Origin: an uncultured Collinsella sp.
Lineage (GTDB): Bacteria > Actinomycetota > Coriobacteriia > Coriobacteriales > Coriobacteriaceae
NCBI GenBank assembly: GCA_958413895.1
Contig: CATYVQ010000013.1
Coordinates: 9,134 to 73,133, forward strand
Length of the DNA stretch: 64,000 bases
Direction of reading: 5' to 3'
Shown: positions 41,927-50,676 of the stretch, piece after piece
How positions within the stretch are numbered: position 1 is the stretch's first letter
How the letters are laid out: every line of letters starts with the position of its first letter
Notes under the pieces: generated by a model
The model's database searches: none
Told to the model about the DNA's origin: nothing
The model's input: only the letters and a program-made list of their open reading frames with translations
Program-made: the position numbers and the translations under genes

Positions 41927-43270
41927 CTAGTTGGCCATGACGCCTTCGGTCCAGGCCTCAACGTCCTCGATGCGCAGGACGTTGGCGACCTCGGCCACGC
42001 AGTCGACGCTGGCAAGCTCGGCGGCGGCAGCCTGGACGTCCTTCTCGAGCGCGCGGTGCGTCAGGAAGATGACCGAGCAGGCATCACTGACGCCCGATTT
42101 GCCGTCCTCGACCTGGTTGATGAGCGAGATCGAGATGTTGTGCTTGGCAAAGATGTCGACCGTCTCGGACAGGGCGCCCACGCGGTCGGCGACCTTCAGG
42201 CGCACATAGTACTTGGTCTGGAGCTCGTCCATGGGCTTAAAGGCGAGGTTGTGGCCATAGGGCTCAATCTCGGGCAGCGGAGCCACGCCGCGGCTGATCT
42301 GCTCGGAGAGCGACAGGATGTCGCCCACGACGGCACTCGCGGTGGGGAAGGAGCCTGCGCCGGCACCGTAGAACATGGTCTCGCCCACGGCGTCGCCTAC
42401 CACGTAGACAGCGTTCATGGCGCCGTTGACCTTGGCAAGCATGTGGTCGGCGGGGATCAGCGTGGGGTGCACGCGGACGTCGACGCCGGCGTCGGTGTTG
42501 CGTGCGATGCCCAGCAGCTTGATGGTGTAGCCGAGCTCGCGGGCCTGGGCAATGTCCTCGGCGCCGATGGTACGGATACCCTGCTGGTAGACATCGTCGG
42601 TGGTCACACGGGTGCCAAAGCCGATGGAAGCGAGGATTGCCGTCTTGCTGGCGGCGTCGAAGCCGTCGACGTCGGCGGACGGGTCGGCCTCGGCATAGCC
42701 CTTTGCCTGGGCGTCGGCGAGCACGTCAGCGTAATCGGCGCCCTCGGCGTCCATGCGCGACAGGATGTAGTTGGTGGTGCCGTTAAGGATACCGGCGATG
42801 GTCAGGATCTTGTTGCCCACCAGGTCGTGCTCGAGCGTGCTGACAATGGGGATGCCACCGCCGCAGCTGGCCTCGCACTTAATCTGCACGCCGCACGCGC
42901 GCGCCTTCTCGGCGAGCGTCTCGACATGACGGCCCAGCAGGGCCTTGTTGGCAGAGACGACGTGCTTGCCGTTCTCGAAGGCGGTGGTGAATATCTCGGT
43001 TGCGGGATGCTCGCCGCCGATCAGCTCGACGACGATGTCGACGGCGGGGTCTGTGACGACGTCGTGCCAGTCACTCGTAAAGGCCTCGCGCTCAATGCCT
43101 GCCGCCTCGGCCTGCTCCCAAGCAAGCGCGCAGGCGCGGGTCAGCTTAAGGTCGATGCCGTAGGCTGCCAGGTACTCATCGTGGTGGCTCTTGATCAGAC
43201 GGGCCACGCCGCCGCCGACGGTTCCCAGACCGATCAGACCGACGTTCACGGTGCGCAGGGGTTCGCTCAT
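41927..43270 (-). CDS. hom: Homoserine dehydrogenase
   Basis: About 447 residues. The NAD(P) loop is GLIGLGTVGGGVA near 10-22, the catalytic domain holds ELIGGEHPA and KCEASCGGGIPI, and the C-terminal 85 residues form an ACT regulatory domain. It reduces aspartate semialdehyde to homoserine for threonine, methionine and isoleucine synthesis; the ACT domain is the usual site of threonine feedback. AAGGAG precedes the ATG. It is divergent from the branched-chain amino acid transporter operon, consistent with common control of this amino acid family, although a shared operator is not proven. Confidence 0.93.
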   Translation of the reverse strand: MSEPLRTVNVGLIGLGTVGGGVARLIKSHHDEYLAAYGIDLKLTRACALAWEQAEAAGIEREAFTSDWHDVVTDPAVDIVVELIGGEHPATEIFTTAFENGKHVVSANKALLGRHVETLAEKARACGVQIKCEASCGGGIPIVSTLEHDLVGNKILTIAGILNGTTNYILSRMDAEGADYADVLADAQAKGYAEADPSADVDGFDAASKTAILASIGFGTRVTTDDVYQQGIRTIGAEDIAQARELGYTIKLLGIARNTDAGVDVRVHPTLIPADHMLAKVNGAMNAVYVVGDAVGETMFYGAGAGSFPTASAVVGDILSLSEQISRGVAPLPEIEPYGHNLAFKPMDELQTKYYVRLKVADRVGALSETVDIFAKHNISISLINQVEDGKSGVSDACSVIFLTHRALEKDVQAAAAELASVDCVAEVANVLRIEDVEAWTEGVMAN

Positions 43271-43451
43271 AGATAGCTCCTTCGTGCATCTTATGGATGG
43301 ATTAACCACTTAAAGGTTGAGTGCATTCTAGCGTGAACAGAGGGCGCGTGCTCGCCAGGCAACAGGAGTCGCACAAAACGGCACCCCCGAAACGCTGCGG
43401 AAACATTGGAAACATGCTCGCTACAAACGGAACTCCGTAACAAACTGTCAA

Positions 43452-43506
43452 CGCTGGCGCCATAAGGTTTGCCCCGTACCGCAAGACGGCCGCACTACGG
43501 CCAGCG
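43452..43506 (+). promoter_or_regulatory. Hairpin-rich 5' leader of the first binding-protein gene
   Basis: CGCTGGC (43452-43458) pairs with GCCAGCG (43500-43506), and a competing GGCCG/CGGCC stem lies at 43488-43502. The structure ends 15 bases before the ATG and just before the GGGGG Shine-Dalgarno, so it may influence translation or mRNA stability. Confidence 0.45.
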
Positions 43507-43520
43507 AAAAGGGGGACACC

Positions 43521-44687
43521 ATGTTCAACATCAACAGCACGCTCAGCCGTAGGAACTTTCTCGCCGGCGCCGCGGCGCTCGGCAGTACCGTCGCACTCGC
43601 TGGTTGCTCGTCGGGCGGCTCGGACGGCGGCTCCGCCGATGACGGCAAGACCTTCAAGATCGGTGTCATCGGCCCTCTGACCGGCGCCGCGGCAACCTAT
43701 GGCGTTTCGGCCGAGAAGGGTGCCAAGCTCGCCGCCAAGGATTTTTCGACCAAGGACCTCAAACTCTCGCTTAAGTCTGAGGATGACGTCGCTGACGGCG
43801 AGAAGGCCATCAACGCCTTCAATACCTTGTGCGACTGGGGCATGCAGGCGCTCGTCGGCCCCGTCACCACCGGTGCCGCCGTCGCCGTCTCGGGCGAGAT
43901 CGCCGACGATATGCTCATGGTCACGCCTTCGGCCTCGTCGCTCGACGTTACCAAGGACAAGACCACGGTTTTCCAGGTTTGCTTCACCGATCCCACCATG
44001 GGCGCCAGCGCCGCGAAGTTCTTGGCCGAGAAGTACGCGGATGCCAAGATCGCCCTGTTCTACAACTCTGGCGATACGTATAGCTCGGGCGTTGCCGACG
44101 CTTTTGCCGAGCAGGCCAAGGCGTCCAAGCTCGACATCGTCGATACCGAGACCTTTAAGGACGACTCTTCCACGAGCTTTACCAACCAGCTCACCAAGGC
44201 CAAGGAGGCCGGCGCCACGCTCATCTTTGCGCCGATCTACTACACGCCGGCGTCCGTTTTGCTCAAGAACGCCAAGGACATGGGCTACGACATGACCCTC
44301 ATGGGTACCGACGGCATGGACGGCCTGCTCTCTGTGGAAGGCTTCGATACCTCTCTTGCCGAGGGCGTACTGCTCATGACCCCGTTTTCGGCTGACGATG
44401 AGAAGAATGCCGACTTCGTCAAGGCCTATAAGGATGCCTACGACGAGACGCCCAACCAGTTTGCCGCCGACGCTTACGATTGCGTCCACGCCATCGCCGA
44501 GGCTATCGATAGGGCGGGGATTGACATTTCGGCCGACGGTGCCGACATTGCCGGCGACCTTGCCAAGGTCATGCGCAAGATCAAGATCGAGGGCCTGACG
44601 GGCGAGCTGACGTGGAATGACGAGGGCCAGGTCGAAAAGCCCGCCACAGCCTATGTGATCCAGGACGGCAAGTACATCGCCGCCTAA
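43521..44687 (+). CDS. livK: Branched-chain amino acid ABC transporter, substrate-binding lipoprotein 1
   Basis: 388 residues. The N-terminus carries twin Arg and hydrophobic residues (SRRNFLAGAAALGST) followed by the lipobox LAGC (Cys31), so a lipoprotein, possibly Tat-exported. The periplasmic-binding fold of the Leu/Ile/Val type starts at FKIGVIGPLTGAAATYG and continues to the C-terminus. It binds branched-chain amino acids and passes them to LivHM. GGGGGA precedes the ATG by 7 bases. A close paralogue with about 70 per cent identity follows, so the pair arose by tandem duplication. Confidence 0.9.
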   Translation: MFNINSTLSRRNFLAGAAALGSTVALAGCSSGGSDGGSADDGKTFKIGVIGPLTGAAATYGVSAEKGAKLAAKDFSTKDLKLSLKSEDDVADGEKAINAFNTLCDWGMQALVGPVTTGAAVAVSGEIADDMLMVTPSASSLDVTKDKTTVFQVCFTDPTMGASAAKFLAEKYADAKIALFYNSGDTYSSGVADAFAEQAKASKLDIVDTETFKDDSSTSFTNQLTKAKEAGATLIFAPIYYTPASVLLKNAKDMGYDMTLMGTDGMDGLLSVEGFDTSLAEGVLLMTPFSADDEKNADFVKAYKDAYDETPNQFAADAYDCVHAIAEAIDRAGIDISADGADIAGDLAKVMRKIKIEGLTGELTWNDEGQVEKPATAYVIQDGKYIAA

Positions 44688-44739
44688 GTGCGCATAAAGC
44701 GCGACCAGTGAGGCCGTTTTATTCAGGGCAGGGACGCCT

Positions 44740-44766
44740 GTAACAGAACGGAAACATTACTTTCAC
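44740..44766 (+). promoter_or_regulatory. GlnR-like box upstream of the second binding-protein gene
   Basis: GTAAC-6-GAAAC-6-TTCAC (44740-44766) matches the actinobacterial GlnR pattern gTnAC-n6-GaAAC with a third half-site. A GGAAACATT is also in the leader of the first binding protein gene at 43399-43407. No regulator gene is present here, so this is a pattern match only. Confidence 0.3.
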
Positions 44767-44842
44767 ACAATAAAGTGGCATTACTGCATAAAGTAATAGA
44801 AATACGCGGAATTATGGATAAATGAACAAATCCAAAGAAAAG

Positions 44843-44870
44843 TTGAAATAATCGCCACTTTCCTTAACTA
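44843..44870 (+). promoter_or_regulatory. Promoter-like sequence in front of the second binding-protein gene
   Basis: TTGAAA at 44843-44848 and TAACTA at 44865-44870 are separated by 16 bases in an AT-rich stretch. It would give a leader of about 80 bases containing two hairpins. Confidence 0.4.
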
Positions 44871-44891
44871 AAGCGTCTAGTATTTTGCGAA

Positions 44892-44937
44892 CGCCGAACA
44901 CGGCGAAGGATGGCCTGTCGGGTAACCGAAACCCGAC
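44892..44937 (+). promoter_or_regulatory. Two hairpins in the leader of the second binding-protein gene
   Basis: CGCCG-4-CGGCG (44892-44905) and GTCGGGT-7-ACCCGAC (44917-44937). The second ends 21 bases before the ATG, just before the Shine-Dalgarno GAGAGGAGAG. Such leader structures often stabilise binding-protein mRNA. Confidence 0.45.
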
Positions 44938-44958
44938 GAGATTTGAGAGGAGAGCCGC

Positions 44959-46146
44959 ATGTCGAGCCTCACCGGTAAGTCATTGAACCCTGTTATGAAT
45001 CGCAGGAGCGTTATCGCGAGCGCAGCAGGTCTGGGGGCGATGTCCATTCTAGCTGGCTGCTCCTCCAACGGCGGCGACAGCGGTTCCGCGTCGGCCGACG
45101 GTTCCTTTAAGATCGGCACCATCGGACCGCTGACCGGCGCCAACGCGTCCTACGGCAAGTCCGTTACCCAGGGCGTCGAGCTTGGCTGCAAGGATTTCTC
45201 GACCAAGGAGCTGCCGCTTGCCAGCAAGGCCGAGGATGACCAGGCCGACGGCGAGAAGGCCGTCAACGCCTTCAATACCCTGCTCGACTGGGGCATGCAG
45301 GCCCTCGTCGGCCCGACCACCACGGGTGCGTCGGTTGCCGTTGCCGCCGAGTGCGGTAACGACCCCAAGACGTTCATGATCACCCCGTCCGCGTCCTCCG
45401 AGGACGTCACCGACGGCAAGGATTGCGTCTTCCAGGTTTGCTTCACCGACCCCAACCAGGGTGTCAACGCTGCCAAGTTCCTGGCGCAGAAGTATGCGGA
45501 CGAGAAGTTCGTGCTGTTCTATAACTCCGGCGACGCCTATTCTTCGGGCATCGCAGATTCCTTTAAGGCCCAGGCCGCTGAGTCCAAGCTCGAGATTGTT
45601 GACGAGGAGACCTTTAAGGACGACTCCGCCACGAGCTTTACCAACCAACTGACCAAGGCCAAGCAGGCCGGCGCCACCATGATCTTTGCGCCGATCTACT
45701 ACACGCCGGCGTCCGTCCTGCTCAAGAACGCCAAGGACATGGGCTACGACGTCAAGATGATGGGCTGCGACGGCATGGACGGCATCCTGGGCGTTGAGGG
45801 CTTCGACACCTCTCTTGCCGAGGGTCTGCTGCTCATGACCCCGTTCTCCGCCGACGACGAGAAGAACGCCGACTTCGTCAACGCTTACAAGGATAAGTAC
45901 GGCGATACCCCCGACCAGTTTGCCGCCGACGCCTACGACGGCGTGCACGCGGTGGCCGAGGCCGTCAAGGAGGCCGGTCTTGGTGTCGACGCCGATCCGA
46001 CCGAGGTCGCCGAGAAGCTGTCCAAGGCTATGCTCAAGATTACCGTTGACGGTCTGACCGGCAAGCTCACCTGGAACGATAAGGGCCAGGTCCAGAAGGA
46101 GCCCACGGCGTACGTCATCACCGACGGCAAGTACGTACAGGCCTAA
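44959..46146 (+). CDS. livK: Branched-chain amino acid ABC transporter, substrate-binding lipoprotein 2
   Basis: 395 residues, closely related to the preceding binding protein over the whole length (shared blocks such as FKIGTIGPLTGANASYG, VEDNALNTLLDWGM-like segments and TNQLTKAKQAG). The signal region holds NRRSVIASAAGLGAMS and the lipobox LAGC. Binding-fold features as above. It likely differs in ligand preference. GAGAGGAGAG precedes the ATG. Two hairpins follow the stop, so its mRNA may be more abundant than that of the membrane components. Confidence 0.9.
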   Translation: MSSLTGKSLNPVMNRRSVIASAAGLGAMSILAGCSSNGGDSGSASADGSFKIGTIGPLTGANASYGKSVTQGVELGCKDFSTKELPLASKAEDDQADGEKAVNAFNTLLDWGMQALVGPTTTGASVAVAAECGNDPKTFMITPSASSEDVTDGKDCVFQVCFTDPNQGVNAAKFLAQKYADEKFVLFYNSGDAYSSGIADSFKAQAAESKLEIVDEETFKDDSATSFTNQLTKAKQAGATMIFAPIYYTPASVLLKNAKDMGYDVKMMGCDGMDGILGVEGFDTSLAEGLLLMTPFSADDEKNADFVNAYKDKYGDTPDQFAADAYDGVHAVAEAVKEAGLGVDADPTEVAEKLSKAMLKITVDGLTGKLTWNDKGQVQKEPTAYVITDGKYVQA

Positions 46147-46149
46147 TAG

Positions 46150-46209
46150 ACCGCCTTACATAGAGCGGTTTTGATCCCAAGCAGGGGAGGTTTTGGCCTT
46201 CCCTGCTTG
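46150..46209 (+). terminator. Two hairpins (attenuator-like) between binding protein 2 and livH
   Basis: ACCGC-10-GCGGT followed by TTTT (46150-46172), then CAAGCAGGG-14-CCCTGCTTG (46178-46209). Partial termination here would give a high ratio of binding protein to permease, as is usual in ABC importers. Confidence 0.55.
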
Positions 46210-46285
46210 CTTGGTATCTAGGGACGATGTAACGTCCCTGTTTCATACATCAACTGGAAACCTATTCGAAAGGGGGATGTGGAAC

Positions 46286-47167
46286 ATGACGGTCTTTATC
46301 CAATACCTGGTCAACGGCCTGTCCATGGGCAGTGTCTACGCCATCATCGCGTTGGGCTACACCATGGTCTACGGTATCGCCAAGATGCTCAACTTCGCTC
46401 ACGGCGACGTCATCATGGTCGGTGCCTATGTCTCGTTCTGCGCCACGTCGTATCTCGGCCTCCCGGGCTGGGCATCTGTAGTTCTCTCTTGTGTGGTCTG
46501 CACGGTTCTCGGTGTTCTCATTGAGGGTCTGGCCTATAAGCCGCTGCGCCAAGCAGGCCCGCTGGCCGTTCTGATCACGGCCATCGGCGTGTCTTACTTC
46601 CTGCAGAACGCCGCGCAGCTTCTGTGGGGCGCCACGCCCAAGAACTTCACTTCGCTCGTCACCTTCCAGGTGCCGGAGTTCTTGGCCAAATTTAACGTAA
46701 GCGCCGTCTCGCTCGTCACCATCGTCGCCTGCCTGGTTATCATGGCCGGTCTGATGTTCTTTACAGGTAAGACCAAGATGGGCAAAGCCATGCGCGCCGT
46801 GTCCGAGGACAAGGCCGCCGCTCAACTCATGGGCATCAACGTCAACCGCACTATTTCGATGACGTTTGCCATCGGCTCCGCCCTTGCCGCCATCGCCGGC
46901 GTGCTCCTGTGCTCCTACTCGCCGGTACTGCAGCCCACCACGGGCGCCATGCCCGGCATCAAGGCCTTCGATGCCGCTGTTTTCGGCGGCATCGGATCCA
47001 TCCCCGGTGCCTTTGTCGGTGGCATTCTCATCGGCATCATCGAGGCGATGGCGCAGGCCTACATTTCCACGAGCCTTGCCAACTCCATCGTCTTTGGTGT
47101 TTTGATTATCGTCCTGCTCGTCAAGCCTGCCGGCCTCTTGGGCAAGTACGTCCCCGAGAAGGTGTAG
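46286..47167 (+). CDS. livH: Branched-chain amino acid ABC transporter permease LivH
   Basis: About 293 residues with eight or so membrane helices. The N-terminus YLVNGLSMGSVYAIIALGYT and the motif NFAHGDVIMVGAY are typical of LivH. The EAA-like coupling segment lies near residue 180. ATG 46286 has AGGGGG nine bases upstream; a longer frame is not needed. The next gene starts ten bases after the stop. Together with LivM it forms the channel. Confidence 0.93.
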   Translation: MTVFIQYLVNGLSMGSVYAIIALGYTMVYGIAKMLNFAHGDVIMVGAYVSFCATSYLGLPGWASVVLSCVVCTVLGVLIEGLAYKPLRQAGPLAVLITAIGVSYFLQNAAQLLWGATPKNFTSLVTFQVPEFLAKFNVSAVSLVTIVACLVIMAGLMFFTGKTKMGKAMRAVSEDKAAAQLMGINVNRTISMTFAIGSALAAIAGVLLCSYSPVLQPTTGAMPGIKAFDAAVFGGIGSIPGAFVGGILIGIIEAMAQAYISTSLANSIVFGVLIIVLLVKPAGLLGKYVPEKV

Positions 47168-47176
47168 GTGAGCGTT

Positions 47177-48256
47177 ATGAAGTTTCTTAAAGACAAGCAG
47201 ACGCGTCACGACTTTGTTACGTACGCCATGTGCCTTGTGGCGTTCGCCATCGTGTTCTTTATGCAGTCTAACCACATGATTCCGCGCATGATCGCCGGTC
47301 AGCTGGTTCCCATCACGGCCTATATCGTCATGGCCATTTCCCTCAACCTCGTCGTCGGCATCGCGGGCGACTTGTCGCTGGGCCACGCGGGCTTTATGAG
47401 CGTCGGTGCCTACACGGGCATCGTCACCGCGGTCGCCCTCGAGAGTGCCGTTCCCTCCGATCCGGTGCGCCTTATCATCAGCATCGTGGTCGGCGCCATC
47501 GCCGCTGCCATCTTGGGCTTCTTGATCGGTATCCCGGTCCTGCGCCTGAGCGGCGACTATCTGGCCATCGTGACCCTGGCTTTTGGCGAGATCATCAAAG
47601 AGATTGTCACCTGCCTCATTGTGGGCGTCGATTCCCGCGGCCTGCACGTGATCTTTAACATCACGGGCAACTCCACGATTAACGACCTGCACCTGCTCGA
47701 GGACGGCACCGCCATCATCAAGGGCGCGCAGGGCGCTTCGGGCGTGTCGACCTATTCGACCTTCCTCGCCGGTGCCATCCTGGTCATGGTTGCGCTCGTG
47801 ATTGTACTCAACCTGGTTCGCAGCCGTACCGGCCGTGCCATTATGGCCGTGCGCGACAACAAGATCGCTGCCGAGTCCGTGGGCATTTCCGTCACCCAGT
47901 ACCGCATGATTGCCTTCGTGGTTTCCGCCGCCCTCGCCGGTGCTGCCGGAGCCCTCTTCGGTGGTAACTTCTCGCAGCTCTCCGCCACCAAGTTCGACTT
48001 CAACACGTCCATCCTTATCCTGGTGTTCGTGGTCCTGGGCGGTCTGGGCAATATGCGCGGTTCCGTCATCGCTGCAGCGCTGCTTACCGTGCTGCCCGAG
48101 CTGCTCCGTCAGTTCTCGGACTACCGCATGCTCATCTACGCCATCGTGCTGATCCTGGTCATGATCTTTACCAACAACCCGCAGCTCAAGGCGTTCTTCG
48201 CACGCATTAAGGACCGCTTTGCTTCTAAGAAGGAGGTGGCAGCCGATGCCCAGTAA
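47177..48256 (+). CDS. livM: Branched-chain amino acid ABC transporter permease LivM
   Basis: About 359 residues, multi-pass membrane protein. Family blocks: NLVVGIAGDLSLGHAGFMSVGAY near 60-82 and RTGRAIMAVRDNKIAAESVGI near 220-240. ATG 47177 follows GGTGAG by 5 bases; GTG 47168 is the alternative. It overlaps livG by 11 bases, so the two are coupled. It pairs with LivH in the membrane. Confidence 0.92.
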   Translation: MKFLKDKQTRHDFVTYAMCLVAFAIVFFMQSNHMIPRMIAGQLVPITAYIVMAISLNLVVGIAGDLSLGHAGFMSVGAYTGIVTAVALESAVPSDPVRLIISIVVGAIAAAILGFLIGIPVLRLSGDYLAIVTLAFGEIIKEIVTCLIVGVDSRGLHVIFNITGNSTINDLHLLEDGTAIIKGAQGASGVSTYSTFLAGAILVMVALVIVLNLVRSRTGRAIMAVRDNKIAAESVGISVTQYRMIAFVVSAALAGAAGALFGGNFSQLSATKFDFNTSILILVFVVLGGLGNMRGSVIAAALLTVLPELLRQFSDYRMLIYAIVLILVMIFTNNPQLKAFFARIKDRFASKKEVAADAQ

Positions 48257-49106
48257 GTTTGAGTTCAACAAGGGCAAGATGGTCCCGTATCCTTCTGGCG
48301 CCATCGTTCCCGATCGCGACCTGGGCGAGCGCCCGGCGCTCGAGTGCATCCACCTGGGCATTGAATTCGGCGGCCTTAAGGCAGTCGACAACTTTAGCCT
48401 AACCATCGGCAAGACTGAGATCGCCGGTCTCATCGGCCCCAACGGTGCCGGCAAGACTACGGTCTTCAACCTGCTCACCAAGGTGTACCAGCCCACGCAC
48501 GGCACCATCCTGCTCGACGGTGAGGACACTTCGGGCAAGTCGGTCTACCAGGTCAACCGCATGGGTATTGCCCGTACGTTCCAGAACATCCGACTGTTCA
48601 ACACCATGACGGTGGAGGACAACGTTAAGGTCGGCCTGCACAACCAGGAGCGCTACTCCGGCTTTGAGGGCGTGCTGCGCCTGCCGACGTACTGGAAGCA
48701 CGAGAAGGCCGCCCATGAACGCGCCATGGAGTTGCTGTCCATCTTTGATATGGAGCACCTGGCAAACGAGCAGGCCGGCTCGCTGCCTTACGGCGCTCAG
48801 CGTCGTCTGGAGATCGTTCGCGCTCTTGCCACCAACCCCAAGTTGCTGCTGCTCGACGAGCCTGCCGCCGGCATGAACCCGTCCGAGACCGCAGAGCTCA
48901 TGGAGAACATCGTTAAGATTCGCGACACTTTTGGTATCGCCATCATGCTTATCGAGCACGATATGTCGCTCGTCATGAATATTTGCGAGGGTATCTGCGT
49001 GCTTAACTTTGGCAAGGTCATCGCCAAGGGCACGGCCGAGGAAATCCAGAACAACGATGCCGTTATCGAGGCGTATCTGGGCAAGCAGGATAAGGGGGAG
49101 AACTAA
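48246..49106 (+). CDS. livG: Branched-chain amino acid ABC transporter ATPase LivG
   Basis: 286 residues. Walker A GPNGAGKTT near 60-68, the Q-loop in RTFQNIRLF, the ABC signature region LPYGAQRRLEIVRAL near 180-194, Walker B LLLLDEPAAGMNPSE near 201-215, and the His switch IEHDMSLV. Compared with the standard LSGGQ the signature reads LPYGAQ, which is normal for LivG. AAGGAGG precedes the ATG. It overlaps livM. Confidence 0.94.
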   Translation: MPSKFEFNKGKMVPYPSGAIVPDRDLGERPALECIHLGIEFGGLKAVDNFSLTIGKTEIAGLIGPNGAGKTTVFNLLTKVYQPTHGTILLDGEDTSGKSVYQVNRMGIARTFQNIRLFNTMTVEDNVKVGLHNQERYSGFEGVLRLPTYWKHEKAAHERAMELLSIFDMEHLANEQAGSLPYGAQRRLEIVRALATNPKLLLLDEPAAGMNPSETAELMENIVKIRDTFGIAIMLIEHDMSLVMNICEGICVLNFGKVIAKGTAEEIQNNDAVIEAYLGKQDKGEN

Positions 49107-49820
49107 ATGGCAGAGCCGATGCTTTCCGTCTACAACATCAACGTCTGGTACGGCGCCATCCACGCCATCAAGGACATCTCCTTTAACGTCAACGAGGGCG
49201 AGATCGTGGCCCTGATCGGTGCGAACGGTGCCGGCAAGTCCACAACGCTCAAGACCGTCTCGGGCCTCCTGCGCTCCAAGACCGGTTCCATCAAGTTTAT
49301 GGGCGAGGACATTACCCATACGCCCGCCGACAAGCTGGTGGGCAAGGGTCTGGCCCAGGTTCCCGAGGGACGTCGCGCCTTTTTGCAGATGACGGTCGAG
49401 GAGAACCTGGAAATGGGTGCCTATACGCAGCCCAAGTCAACGGTGGCTCCGGGTCTCGAGCGCGTCTACGAGCAGTTCCCGCGCCTTAAGGAGCGCCGTC
49501 GCCAAGTCGCCGGCACCCTTTCGGGCGGCGAGCAGCAGATGCTCGTTATGGGCCGCGCTCTTATGAGTAACCCTAAGCTGCTCATGCTCGATGAGCCCTC
49601 CATGGGTCTGGCGCCGATTCTGATTGAGCAGATCTTCCAGATTGTCGAGGACCTGCACAAGGCCGGAACCACGGTGCTTCTGGTCGAGCAAAACGCACAG
49701 ATGGCGCTTTCCATCGCCACACGCGGCTATGTGCTCGAGACCGGCAAGATCACCATGACCGGCACCGGTCAAGAGCTCCTGCACGACGATAACGTCCGCA
49801 AAGCCTACCTCGGAGGCTAA
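49107..49820 (+). CDS. livF: Branched-chain amino acid ABC transporter ATPase LivF
   Basis: 237 residues. Walker A GANGAGKST near 38-46, signature LSGGEQQML near 135-143, Walker B LLMLDEPSMGLAP near 156-168, His in LVEQNAQM (Gln-Asn in place of the usual EH.M, normal for LivF). Starts at the base after the livG stop with AAGGGGGAG upstream. It forms the ATPase heterodimer with LivG. A perfect terminator ends the operon. Confidence 0.94.
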   Translation: MAEPMLSVYNINVWYGAIHAIKDISFNVNEGEIVALIGANGAGKSTTLKTVSGLLRSKTGSIKFMGEDITHTPADKLVGKGLAQVPEGRRAFLQMTVEENLEMGAYTQPKSTVAPGLERVYEQFPRLKERRRQVAGTLSGGEQQMLVMGRALMSNPKLLMLDEPSMGLAPILIEQIFQIVEDLHKAGTTVLLVEQNAQMALSIATRGYVLETGKITMTGTGQELLHDDNVRKAYLGG

Positions 49821-49830
49821 CCCACCTAAC

Positions 49831-49867
49831 AAAAGGGGCGCTGACTATCTCAGTCAGCGCCCCTTTT
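49831..49867 (+). terminator. Terminator of the liv operon
   Basis: A 16-bp perfect stem (49831-49846 with 49852-49867) that begins with AAAA and ends in TTTT, loop of 5 bases. It can work in both directions. Confidence 0.92.
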
Positions 49868-49868
49868 T

Positions 49869-49937
49869 AAGTTGCGGTGAAATAGGGACTGAATACGGGC
49901 TCCAGAGGCCGAAAGAGTCCCTATTCCACCGCAACTT
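49869..49937. repeat. 69-bp palindromic element with 22-bp arms
   Basis: Arms 49869-49890 and 49916-49937 (AAGTTGCGGTGAAATAGGGA and on) pair at 21 of 22 positions around a 25-base interior. It directly follows the liv terminator and has no T-run. It looks like an inserted repeat, not a terminator, because the perfect terminator is already present. Confidence 0.75.
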
Positions 49938-49995
49938 CATGGGGATGTGTGACAATGCCCGTCGGAAAACATCTGCTGTCTTTGGGGGTCTATCT

Positions 49996-50673
49996 ATGCT
50001 GTACGAGTTTTGTGCCGAGAACTTTGAGCGGGTGCCGGCAGCTATCGATGCCGGCGCAAAGCGCATCGAGCTGTGCGACAACCTTGCCGTTGGTGGCACC
50101 ACGCCTTCTGCCGGCGTTATCAGCGCTACAGTCAGCTATGCTCACGAGCATGACGCGCGAGTGATGTGCATGATTCGCCCGCGTGGCGGTGACTTTCATT
50201 ACAACCAAGACGAGCTGCGCATGATGGAGATGGACCTGGGCCTTGCCGTAAGCGCCGGCGTTGACGGCTTGGTCTTTGGCTGCTGCAAGCCCTGCGCTGG
50301 CGGATGGACACTCGACGAGCTTACATTGGGCGCCCTCGTGATGGCCGCGGGCTGCGCGACCGAGGAATGCAAGCGTGAGCCCATCGACATCACCTTCCAC
50401 ATGGCGTTTGACCAGCTCTCGCCCGAGGCACAGCTCGACGCGATTGACACACTCGCCGACTGCGGCATCACACGCATCCTGACGCATGGTGGCGCTGCCG
50501 GTACGCCGATCGAGGACAACTTCGAAAACTTGGCCCGCTTGATTGAGTATGCGGGCGACCGCTTGACCATCCTTCCCGGCGGCGGCATTTCCACAGCCAA
50601 CCGCGATACCGTGGCGGCGGCACTGGGCGTCTCCGAGCTCCATGGCACAAGGATCGTACCGCTGGAGGTGTAG
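49996..50673 (+). CDS. cutC: CutC family protein
   Basis: 225 residues matching CutC: NFERVPAAIDAGAKRIELCDNLAVGGTTPS near the N-terminus (cut here), MIRPRGGDFHYN near 60-71, GLVFGCC and TFHMAFDQ, then GGAAGTPIEDN and LPGGGIS. The fold is a TIM barrel. CutC was linked to copper handling, but direct copper transport is disputed. ATG 49996 follows GGGGGT. The next gene starts 3 bases after the stop, so they form an operon. Confidence 0.9.
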   Translation: MLYEFCAENFERVPAAIDAGAKRIELCDNLAVGGTTPSAGVISATVSYAHEHDARVMCMIRPRGGDFHYNQDELRMMEMDLGLAVSAGVDGLVFGCCKPCAGGWTLDELTLGALVMAAGCATEECKREPIDITFHMAFDQLSPEAQLDAIDTLADCGITRILTHGGAAGTPIEDNFENLARLIEYAGDRLTILPGGGISTANRDTVAAALGVSELHGTRIVPLEV

Positions 50674-50676
50674 CCC

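Noticed and set aside
46262..48538. 758-codon minus-strand frame opposite livH and livM
   Set aside because: Polar, Asp/His/Gly-rich shadow of membrane protein genes; typical of antisense of hydrophobic codons.
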